This document shows positions 39,484 to 47,128 of a stretch of DNA of 64,000 bases, piece by piece (position 1 is the first letter of the stretch; each line of letters opens with the position of its first letter). The notes beneath the pieces were generated by a model. The model saw only the letters and a program-made list of their open reading frames with translations, made no database searches and had not been told where the DNA came from. The position numbers and the translations under genes are program-made. The DNA is from Cutibacterium acnes (lineage in GTDB: Bacteria > Actinomycetota > Actinomycetes > Propionibacteriales > Propionibacteriaceae), in NCBI RefSeq assembly GCF_003030305.1, contig NZ_CP023676.1, forward strand, positions 1,612,001-1,676,000, given 5' to 3'.

Positions 39484-40932
39484 TCAGCCGACCGCACCCT
39501 CCATCTGCAGTTCCATGAGTCGGTTGAGCTCCAGGGCGTACTCCATCGGCAACTCTTTGGCGATGGGCTCGATAAATCCGCGCACGATCATGGCCATCGC
39601 CTCTTCCTCAGTAAGACCACGCTGCATGAGGTAGAACAGCTGGTCCTCGCTCACCTTGGAGACAGTAGCCTCGTGAGCCATCGACACCTCGTCAGTACGG
39701 ATGTCGTTGTAGGGATAGGTGTCCGAGCGCGAGATGTCGTCAACGAGCAGAGCGTCACAACGCACAGCTGAAGACGAGTGATGGGCATCCTTACCGACGG
39801 AGACCAGGCCGCGGTACGCGGAGCGCCCCCCACCCTGGGAGATCGACTTGGAGACGATTGTCGACGAGGTGTAGGGGGCCTTATGGACCATTTTGGCGCC
39901 GGTGTCTTGGTGCTGGCTTTCAGCAGCAAAAGCAACCGACAGTGCCTCACCCTTTGCATGGGGGCCCATGAGGTAGCAAGCCGGGTATTTCATATTGGCT
40001 TTGGAACCGATATTGCCGTCGATCCACTCCATCGTGCCGCCTTCTTCGACGTAAGCGCGCTGGGTGACGAGGTTGTACACGTTGTTCGACCAGTTCTGGA
40101 TGGTCGTATAACGGCAGCGAGCGTTCTTTTTGACGATGATCTCGACGACCGCGGCGTGCAGGGAATCCGACTTGTAGATCGGGGCAGTGCAGCCCTCGAC
40201 GTAGTGAACGTACGCGCCCTCGTCGACGATAATCAGGGTCCGCTCGAACTGTCCGAGATTCTCGGTATTCATACGGAAGTAGGCCTGCAGCGGGATGGTG
40301 CAGTGGACACCCTTCGGCACGTAGATGAAGGAGCCACCCGACCACACCGCAGAGTTGAGGGCGGAGAACTTGTTGTCACCGAGCGGGACAGCGCTGGCAA
40401 AATGCTCGCGGAAGAGCTCAGGCTCCTCCTTGAGCGCAGTGTCAGTGTCGAGGAAGACGACACCCTGCTTGCCGAGCTCCTCGTTAATCTTGTGGTAAAC
40501 CACTTCAGACTCGTACTGGGCGGCAACGCCGGCAACCAGCCGATCCTTCTCAGCCTCCGGGATACCCAGACGGTCGTAGGTGTTCTTAATATCGGCGGGA
40601 AGGTCCTCCCAGGACGCTGCCTGACGCTCCTGGGCACGCACGAAGTACTTGATCTGGTCAAAGTCAATCGTGCTGATATCGACACCCCAGGTCGGCATCG
40701 GCTTGCGCTGGAAAAGCTTGAGAGCCTTGAGCCGCATATCGAGCATCCACTGTGGCTCATGTTTCATAGCCGATATGCCACGCACGACATCCTCGGACAG
40801 TCCGCGCCGGGAAGCCGCGGCGTAAGCGTCAGAGTCGTGCCAACCATATTTGTAGCCACTCAGGGCAGCCAGGTGTTCGTCTTGACTGGCACCGGCGCCC
40901 GGGAGGCTTGCGGGAGTGTCAACCTGGGTCAT
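39484..40932 (-). CDS. sufB: Fe-S cluster assembly protein SufB
   Basis: 482 residues, the main cluster-building scaffold of SufBC2D. Conserved segments: [81 protein letters not shown] and [40 protein letters not shown]. The ATG overlaps the sufR stop by 4 bases. Confidence 0.97.
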   Translation of the reverse strand: MTQVDTPASLPGAGASQDEHLAALSGYKYGWHDSDAYAAASRRGLSEDVVRGISAMKHEPQWMLDMRLKALKLFQRKPMPTWGVDISTIDFDQIKYFVRAQERQAASWEDLPADIKNTYDRLGIPEAEKDRLVAGVAAQYESEVVYHKINEELGKQGVVFLDTDTALKEEPELFREHFASAVPLGDNKFSALNSAVWSGGSFIYVPKGVHCTIPLQAYFRMNTENLGQFERTLIIVDEGAYVHYVEGCTAPIYKSDSLHAAVVEIIVKKNARCRYTTIQNWSNNVYNLVTQRAYVEEGGTMEWIDGNIGSKANMKYPACYLMGPHAKGEALSVAFAAESQHQDTGAKMVHKAPYTSSTIVSKSISQGGGRSAYRGLVSVGKDAHHSSSAVRCDALLVDDISRSDTYPYNDIRTDEVSMAHEATVSKVSEDQLFYLMQRGLTEEEAMAMIVRGFIEPIAKELPMEYALELNRLMELQMEGAVG

Positions 40933-41693
40933 GAATGGTCCTTTCGGATGGATGGACTCTTGGACGGCTCGGCTAGTGCCCGACGAGTAATCTCAACATC
41001 GACGGGAACGTGGGTAGTGCATACCCCGTCACCGTGCGCGATCGTCGCCAACCGCTGAACGTGAGACCCAAGGAGTTCCGAAAACAGCTGAGTCTCGACA
41101 TTGCACAGCTGCGGGAAGACCTTGGCCACCTCCGCTACGGGGCAATTATGTTGACAGATCTGTTGCCCCGCACCAGCTGGTTGAATGGTGGCCACATAGC
41201 CGTCGGCCGACAGTACCTCAGCCAGCAGCTGAGCCGGGACTTCGTCGGGGCGCGCCTGACGCAGCGCTCGGTAACGCGACTCGATGTCATCGACTCGAGC
41301 CTTAGCCACCGCGTCAAGAGCAGAGGGGCCCGCTGCATCGGCAAGTTGCCGAAGGGCCGATATCGCCAGGTCGTCGTAGGCGGTGTAATAGTCGGCACGC
41401 CCGTGATCGGTCAGGAAGAACACGCGGGAAGGTCGGCCCCTTCCGCGAGCTCCAAAGACCTTCTTCTCACGGGAATCGACGAGACCCCGACTCACAAGAG
41501 CACTGAGATGGCGACGTACCGCCGCCGCTGTCAGACCAAGACGATCGGCCAGTTCACTGGCCGTCGACGGACCATTGTGCAGGATGGACGACATCACACG
41601 ATCTCTCGTGGGGCTGTCCGCAGTCTCCTGCTCGTGCTCGCCGACGATGTCGCGACCTGCGACGGCCACCTCGGTGTCGGTCGAATTTTTCAC
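40929..41693 (-). CDS. sufR: SufR-type Fe-S sensing transcriptional repressor
   Basis: 254 residues from GTG at 41693 with GGAG 5 bases upstream. An N-terminal winged helix ([49 protein letters not shown]) and a C-terminal cluster-binding region with Cys in [20 protein letters not shown] and [11 protein letters not shown]. In cyanobacteria and mycobacteria SufR binds a [4Fe-4S] cluster and represses suf when clusters are plentiful. As first gene of the operon it probably autoregulates. No operator could be assigned with confidence. Confidence 0.93.
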   Translation of the reverse strand: MKNSTDTEVAVAGRDIVGEHEQETADSPTRDRVMSSILHNGPSTASELADRLGLTAAAVRRHLSALVSRGLVDSREKKVFGARGRGRPSRVFFLTDHGRADYYTAYDDLAISALRQLADAAGPSALDAVAKARVDDIESRYRALRQARPDEVPAQLLAEVLSADGYVATIQPAGAGQQICQHNCPVAEVAKVFPQLCNVETQLFSELLGSHVQRLATIAHGDGVCTTHVPVDVEITRRALAEPSKSPSIRKDHS

Positions 41694-42007
41694 AACTCCA
41701 TTGTTGCCTAAAAGAGGACTGGTGCAAGTAAGTCAGCCCTAAGACGAAGCTGCGAGCAGCCTACTCTTCGAAAACCCAATAATTACTGCCGTCATCGCAC
41801 CGACATACAGAACAGGAACGACAGCCCCAACCGCATCTCACATGCATACACACGCTGAGAGAAAACTCACATCAAACACCCTGGACACCCATGAAAGATT
41901 TTGCAAGAATTGCGTCAGCTTGCAAGGCAGTGACAACGAAATGTCCTCCTAATGTAAGAACCCTCGCTCGACGATGAGCGTCGAGCTGCCTCGAAAGGTG
42001 TGACCCC
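41694..42007. promoter_or_regulatory. Divergent control region between sufR and malE
   Basis: About 310 bases without a gene. It must contain the sufR-suf promoter (minus) and the malE promoter (plus). On the malE side, TTGCAAG occurs at 41901-41907 and 41920-41926, 19 bases apart; the second is part of the 8-bp palindrome CTTGCAAG (41919-41926). These are candidate half-sites for the LacI-family regulator at 45904. GAAAGGTG serves as the malE ribosome binding site. Confidence 0.45.
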
Positions 42008-43273
42008 ATGTCCGACATCACCCGTCGCTCAATGCTCCTTGGAAGCCTCGGTGTTGCTGCCATCGGCGTCCTGTCCGCATGTGGTGGCAACGACTCCCCC
42101 TCCACATCCGCGTCCTCGTCATCAGGTAAGAACTCCTCCGCAGCTGGAGCCGCCGGCTCAATCTTGGTGTGGACCGACTCCAACCGTGAACCCGTCTTGC
42201 GCAAAGTTGCCGAGCAGTTCAAATCCGACACCGGCGTCACCGTCAAACTAGCCGTCAAAGACTTCGCCAAGATTCCCGACGACTTCATCACCCAGGCGCC
42301 CACCGGCAAGGGCCCCGACGCCGCCATCGCCGCCCACGACGCCACCGGGCGCATGGTCCAAAATGGCGTTATCGCCCCCTTGGAGCTCGGTGAAATCTCC
42401 GCCTATCAGGACGTCGCCATCCAGGCGTTTACCGTCAACGGCAAGATCTACGGCGTCCCCTACGCCACCGAGAACATCGCCCTAGTTCGCAACACCACAT
42501 TCGTCAAGGACGCCCCGAAGACCTTCGACGACATGATCGAGATGGGCAAGAAGTCCGGGGCCAAGTACCCCTTCCTCGTCGGTTTGGATCCCAAGCAGTC
42601 AGATCCGTACCACCTGTACCCATTCCAGGCCTCCTTCGGGGCTCCGGTCTTTGAGCTCAAGGACAAAGGATTCGATTCCAGCAAGGTCGCCATGGGAGGT
42701 ACCAACGGCGAGAAATTTGCCTCCTGGCTAGCCGATCAAGGCAAGACCAAGAACTTCAACCTAAACGTGTCTCAAGACATATCGAAGGATCTGTTTGCTA
42801 AGGGCCAGGCAGCATTTATCCTCACCGGCCCCTGGAGCCTCGACAGTTTCACAAAGGCCGGCATCAAGTATGAGATCAGTGAGGTCCCCTCAGCAGGTGA
42901 TCGGCCCGCCACACCGTTCGTCGGCGTCCAGGGGTTCTGGATGAGCGCCAAGACTAAAGACGCCGTCGCCACTCAAAAATTCCTCGTCGAGTACATAGGA
43001 AACCCCAACGTCCAAACCGAACTGTTCAAAGTTGGACACCGTCCGCCGGCCAGCAAGCAGGCTTTTGAGAAAGCCAAAACTGATAAAGACGTCGCCGCAT
43101 TCGGTGCCGTCGGTCAAAAGGCCGTCCCGATGCCAAACATCCCGGCCATGGGCTCAGTGTGGGCCGACTGGGGCGTTGCTCAGGCCGAAATTATCAGCGG
43201 CAAGGCCTCTAACCCGAAGGCCACCTGGGACGCAATGGTCAAGGCCATCGACGACAAGATCAAGAAAGTCTGA
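42008..43273 (+). CDS. malE: Maltose-type sugar ABC transporter, substrate-binding lipoprotein
   Basis: 421 residues. The N-terminus TRRSMLLGSLGVAAIGVLSAC has a lipobox ending at Cys25 and also a twin-Arg pair (TRRSML), so Tat export followed by lipidation is possible. A Ser/Ala-rich linker leads into a MalE-fold domain: ILVWTDSNREPVLRKVAEQF, GKGPDAAIAAHDATGRMVQNG, VPYATENIALVRNTTF, AAFILTGPWSLDSFTKAGIKY and FVGVQGFWMSAKTKDAVATQKF. It binds maltose or maltodextrin by family. It heads malE-malF-malG-lacI. Confidence 0.9.
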   Translation: MSDITRRSMLLGSLGVAAIGVLSACGGNDSPSTSASSSSGKNSSAAGAAGSILVWTDSNREPVLRKVAEQFKSDTGVTVKLAVKDFAKIPDDFITQAPTGKGPDAAIAAHDATGRMVQNGVIAPLELGEISAYQDVAIQAFTVNGKIYGVPYATENIALVRNTTFVKDAPKTFDDMIEMGKKSGAKYPFLVGLDPKQSDPYHLYPFQASFGAPVFELKDKGFDSSKVAMGGTNGEKFASWLADQGKTKNFNLNVSQDISKDLFAKGQAAFILTGPWSLDSFTKAGIKYEISEVPSAGDRPATPFVGVQGFWMSAKTKDAVATQKFLVEYIGNPNVQTELFKVGHRPPASKQAFEKAKTDKDVAAFGAVGQKAVPMPNIPAMGSVWADWGVAQAEIISGKASNPKATWDAMVKAIDDKIKKV

Positions 43274-43285
43274 TCGCCGCTATCT

Positions 43286-43315
43286 GGTGGGGCATACCGC
43301 ATAGTATGCCCCACC
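43286..43315 (+). terminator. 12-bp perfect hairpin between malE and malF
   Basis: GGTGGGGCATAC (43286-43297) and GTATGCCCCACC (43304-43315) enclose a 6-base loop, 12 bases after the malE stop and 58 bases before malF. No T run follows on the plus strand, so it is likely a partial terminator or 3'-end protector that makes malE more abundant than malFG. Confidence 0.65.
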
Positions 43316-43373
43316 CTCGCAACGCCAATGACGGCGTTTCCTATGACCCGTGGAATCGGAGAATCCCCACATC

Positions 43374-44978
43374 ATGTCGTCATCGTTAACCATCAATCGC
43401 AAGGCCCGAGAAAAACGTGTCGCCGCAGCGAGCGGCAAGTACTCCGGGTCGCTGTGGGCCTGGATCACCAAGATCGCCTTGCTCGGCATCCTCGACGCCA
43501 TCGCCGTCTACGGCGTTATGACCGCTATTGCTCACAGTTCACCCCTGATGGCCATCGTCATCGCTGCTGTCGCCATCATCGTTACCGTCATATACTTGCC
43601 GCCCAACCGGATGTTGCCTGCCAAGTATCTGGCACCGGGCATCATCTTCATGGTTATCTTCTCGGTAGGCGTAATGGCCTATACGATCTATGTGGGTTTC
43701 ACGAATTATGGTGACGGCCACAACGGCAGCCGTGACGACGCCGTCGCCGCCATCCAACGCAACCACCAGGAACGCGTCCCCAACGCTCCGGCGTACAACT
43801 CTAGCGTCGCCGAAAAGGACGGCAAGCTGGCCCTGATCGTCATTGACCCCGGCACCAAAAAGGTACAAGCTGGCACTCCCAACCAACCTCTAGAACCGGT
43901 CGAGGGAGCTGAGCTTAACTCTTTAGGCAAGATCAAGAATCTTCCGGGTTACCGCGTCCTCCCTTTCTCCGAGGTGTCCCAGCGCAGTAACGAGATCTCC
44001 CAGTTGCGGGTTCCCGTCTCCAAGGACTCTTCGGCTGGATTCATCCGCACCACCACCGGCTCGCAAGCCTTCGAGTTCATCTCGACGATGACCTACGATA
44101 AGAAAGCCGGGACGATGACCGATAAAAAGGGCACCGTCTATAGGGACAATGGGCGTGGCAATTTCGTTTCAGCTTCTGGTAAATCGCTAGAGCCAGGCTG
44201 GAAAGTTACCGTCGGGTTCTTCAACTTCAAGAAGGCTCTCACCGACCATGGCGTACGTGGGCCATTCCTACGAGTAACAGCGTGGACGTTCGCCTTCGCG
44301 GTGCTGTCGGTACTCACCACCTTCGCCCTCGGTCTCGCCCTGGCCCTGTTATTCAATGACGCATCTATGAAGGGGCAGAAGACCTACCGGATACTCATGC
44401 TGCTGCCCTACGCCTTCCCGTGCTTCTTGTCGGCCCTGGTGTGGTCAGGCATGTTCAACCAAGAGTTCGGCTTTATCAACCAAGTATTGTTGGGCGGAGT
44501 ATCGATCCCATGGCTGACTAATCCTTGGATTGCTAAGGCAGCCGTTCTCATCGTCAACTTGTGGCTGGGCTTCCCCTACATGTTCATCGTCTCGACGGGT
44601 GCCCTGCAGTCCATCCCATCCGACATTCTGGAGGCTTCTCGGCTCGACGGCGCAAGCACTTGGCGAATCTTTACCAAGATCAAGCTTCCGCTGCTCATGG
44701 TGCCACTAGCCCCGCTGCTCATCAGTTCTTTCGCCTTCAACTTTAATAACTTTGTCCTCATCTACATGCTGACTCTCGGTGGCCCCCGGTTCACCGACAC
44801 CAGCCTCGACGTCGGCGCTACCGACATCCTTATCTCGATGGTGTACAAGGTTGCCTTCTCTGGAGCTCAACGCGACTATGGCCTGGCGAGCGCTTTCTCT
44901 GTCATCATCTTCATCATTGTTGGCGTGATCTCCTGGCTCGGGTTCCGCCAGACCAAATCCCTTGAGGAGGTCAACTGA
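43374..44978 (+). CDS. malF: Maltose-type ABC transporter permease MalF
   Basis: 534 residues. Three N-terminal helices are followed by a large extracytoplasmic loop (about residues 105-300), the P2-type domain of MalF that contacts the binding protein, then the transporter core with FLRVTAWTFAFAVLSVLTTFALGLALALLF and the EAA loop EASRLDGASTWRIFTKIKLP that docks on the ATPase. The start is set at ATG 43374 (MSSSLTINRKAREKR), with GGAG 12 bases upstream; an in-frame GTG lies at 43350. It overlaps malG by one base. No ATPase gene is present, so a shared MsmK/MalK-type ATPase elsewhere is required. Confidence 0.92.
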   Translation: MSSSLTINRKAREKRVAAASGKYSGSLWAWITKIALLGILDAIAVYGVMTAIAHSSPLMAIVIAAVAIIVTVIYLPPNRMLPAKYLAPGIIFMVIFSVGVMAYTIYVGFTNYGDGHNGSRDDAVAAIQRNHQERVPNAPAYNSSVAEKDGKLALIVIDPGTKKVQAGTPNQPLEPVEGAELNSLGKIKNLPGYRVLPFSEVSQRSNEISQLRVPVSKDSSAGFIRTTTGSQAFEFISTMTYDKKAGTMTDKKGTVYRDNGRGNFVSASGKSLEPGWKVTVGFFNFKKALTDHGVRGPFLRVTAWTFAFAVLSVLTTFALGLALALLFNDASMKGQKTYRILMLLPYAFPCFLSALVWSGMFNQEFGFINQVLLGGVSIPWLTNPWIAKAAVLIVNLWLGFPYMFIVSTGALQSIPSDILEASRLDGASTWRIFTKIKLPLLMVPLAPLLISSFAFNFNNFVLIYMLTLGGPRFTDTSLDVGATDILISMVYKVAFSGAQRDYGLASAFSVIIFIIVGVISWLGFRQTKSLEEVN

Positions 44979-45878
44979 TGAGCACCGCAACGGTGTCTTC
45001 TGCAATCAAAGATGCCAACCGCAACACCCCGTTTTCTAAGCGGTTCAAGTCGCAGTGGTGGCGTCACCTCCTTGGCATCATCGCCGTAGTCTTCGCGGCC
45101 TTCCCCCTGGTCTATGTCCTCTCGGCCTCCCTCGCACCGGGTGGCACCCTGACTGGTTCGAACAAACTGTTCTCCCAGACCGACTTCTCGAATTACTCCA
45201 AACTCGTGAGTGACCCGGTGCGTCCTTATGCGCAGTGGTACCTCAACACCCTCATCATCGCCGCTGTCACCGCAGTGCTAACCGTCTTCCTGGGAGCGCT
45301 GGCCGCCTACAGCTTCTCTCGGATGCGCTTCAAAGGACGGCGGGCTGTTGGCCCTCATGCTGGTGCAGATGTTCCCGCAGCTGCTGACGGTTGTCGCCAT
45401 CTTCCTACTGCTTACCTGGCTCGGTGACGTCTACCCGGTGTTGGGCATTGGGTCAAGATTGGCTCTCATCATGGTCTATTTGGGCGGCGCTCTGGGAGCG
45501 AATACCTACCTCATGTACGGATTCTTCAACACCGTGCCACAATCCCTTGACGAGGCAGCACGAGTGGACGGTGCCGGCCACGCCCGTATATTCTTTACCC
45601 TCATCCTGCCGTTAGCAGCCCCCATTCTGGCGGTCGTGGGTCTACTGAGCTTTATTGGCTCCTTTACCGAGTATGTCGTGGCCTCAGTGATCCTCGGCGC
45701 TGACCCGCACACCTCCACCCTGGCCATCGGCTTGTACCAGTACGTGTCCACCGAAAACAGCTCTAACTGGGGTGTCTTCGCGGCCGGCGCTGTCCTCGCC
45801 GCCCTGCCCCCGATGGTGTTGTTCCTGTGGCTCCAAAAGTACATCGTCTCCGGTCTGACCGGCGGAGCCGTCAAATGA
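44978..45878 (+). pseudogene. malG: Maltose-type ABC transporter permease MalG, frameshifted
   Basis: The first frame (from ATG 44978) runs through MalG sequence to AAYSFSRMRFKGRR and then becomes unrelated, stopping at 45427. The other frame resumes at about 45343 with GLLALMLVQMFPQLLTVVAI and continues through the EAA loop (LDEAARVDGAGHARIFFTLILPL) to TGGAVK at 45878. The break lies in AAAGGACGGCGGGCTG (45332-45347); restoring the family sequence GRRGLLALML needs two more bases (or one fewer), for example a longer G run. Either a strain mutation, a phase-variable G run or an assembly error. Without MalG the importer would not work. Confidence 0.85.
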
Positions 45879-45903
45879 TGCTGACACGTTGCCGGGAGGA
45901 AAT

Positions 45904-46965
45904 ATGAGCGGACCAACTTTGGCTGATATTGCCTATCAAGCGGGCGTAAGCCAGGCGACCGTCTCGCGAGTCCTCAACGACAAGCCTGGAGTATCTAGCC
46001 CCACCCGGCAGTGTGTCCTCACCGCCCTCGACGTACTGGGGTATCAACGCCCCACCCATCTCAAACCCGTCACTACCGGCCTGATGGGGCTCATCGTTCC
46101 TGAACTCACCAATCCGGTCTTCGCGAGCCACGCCCAAGCCATTGAGACCTTGCTCTCTAGGGAGGGGTACGCCACTGCGGTGTGTACCCAAGCCCCCGGT
46201 GGCATGCGTGAGGATGACTACATCCGGGTTCTGCAGTCGCGTCAGGTCGCCGGGATCATCGTCATGTCGGGGTCTCACGCCGACACCACGGCAGACATGT
46301 CTACCTACCACGAACTGGTTGACGTCGGACTTCCGTTGGTTCTTGTCAACGGTTACTCCCCCAGCATTGCGGTTCCCCAGATCAGTGACGACGACATATC
46401 TGCCATGGATCAGGCCGTTGCGCACTTGGTTGGGTTAGGTCACAAGCACCTAGGTCTAGCCGTCGGTCCGCGACGATACGTTCCGGTGCAACGTAAGGAA
46501 CAGGGTTTGCGGGCTGCCATGGATCGTCATCTCGAGGGACGGGGCAGGGTCACCGTCAGCAATACGGTCTTTTCTGTTGACGGCGGGGCTCGTGCTGCTG
46601 TTGATTTGCTCGGCCAAGGGGTCAACGCCATCATCTGCGGCTCCGACCTGATGGCCTTGGGAGCGATTCGCGCCGCAAGGGCGCAAGGATTATCGGTTCC
46701 CGATGATGTATCAGTGATTGGGTGCGATGACTCGGACCTCATGAGGTACACCGATCCTCCACTAACGAGTCTTCGTCAAGACGTCGAGCTTATTTCCACG
46801 ATGGCGGTCCAATCCCTCATGGGGTCAATTCGCGGCGACACCGCCTTCTTCGGTGAGCGCCTGGTGCGACCCGAGCTCGTCATCCGGGGTACGACGGCAT
46901 CGGCCCGAGTGTCGACCATGAATCCCTCGGTGAGCCGCCAACACTCAGCCGCGCTGTGCCTATGA
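45904..46965 (+). CDS. LacI-family transcriptional regulator of the mal cluster
   Basis: 353 residues from ATG at 45904 behind GGGAGGAAAT. N-terminal HTH: TLADIAYQAGVSQATVSRVLNDKPGVSSPTR, followed by the hinge and a periplasmic-binding-protein-like effector domain (TTGLMGLIVPELTNPVFASH, ICGSDLMALGAIRAARAQGLSVPDDVSVIGCDD, DPPLTSLRQDVELISTMAV). As the last gene of the cluster it probably represses malE and is released by a maltose-type ligand. Candidate operators are the TTGCAAG repeats upstream of malE. Confidence 0.92.
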   Translation: MSGPTLADIAYQAGVSQATVSRVLNDKPGVSSPTRQCVLTALDVLGYQRPTHLKPVTTGLMGLIVPELTNPVFASHAQAIETLLSREGYATAVCTQAPGGMREDDYIRVLQSRQVAGIIVMSGSHADTTADMSTYHELVDVGLPLVLVNGYSPSIAVPQISDDDISAMDQAVAHLVGLGHKHLGLAVGPRRYVPVQRKEQGLRAAMDRHLEGRGRVTVSNTVFSVDGGARAAVDLLGQGVNAIICGSDLMALGAIRAARAQGLSVPDDVSVIGCDDSDLMRYTDPPLTSLRQDVELISTMAVQSLMGSIRGDTAFFGERLVRPELVIRGTTASARVSTMNPSVSRQHSAALCL

Positions 46966-47128
46966 GCGATACCCGCTTCGCCCGGTGACATTCTGCACAT
47001 CACGACTCTGACTGCTGACAAGGGGACCATCACGTCATACGGTTAGAAGTAGGCCTGCACGGATGCAGGTGCACGAGAGCTCTCAGGAGAGACAGCATCG
47101 TGAACAAGGTTGACAAGGGGGTTTCCCC
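46966..47128. other. lacI-hppA intergenic region
   Basis: Contains CCTGCA/TGCAGG (47053-47068, 4-base loop) and the palindrome GAGAGCTCTC just after it, then GGGGG near the hppA start as ribosome binding site. It presumably holds the hppA promoter; none is assigned. Confidence 0.35.

Noticed and set aside
35032-41693. Rieske ferredoxin inside the suf operon as a novelty
   Set aside because: The same position is, to my knowledge, usual in actinobacterial suf operons.
45330-45350. Programmed ribosomal frameshift in malG
   Set aside because: No X XXY YYZ slippery heptamer, no downstream pseudoknot obvious, and MalG proteins are not known to use recoding; a mutation or sequence error is simpler.
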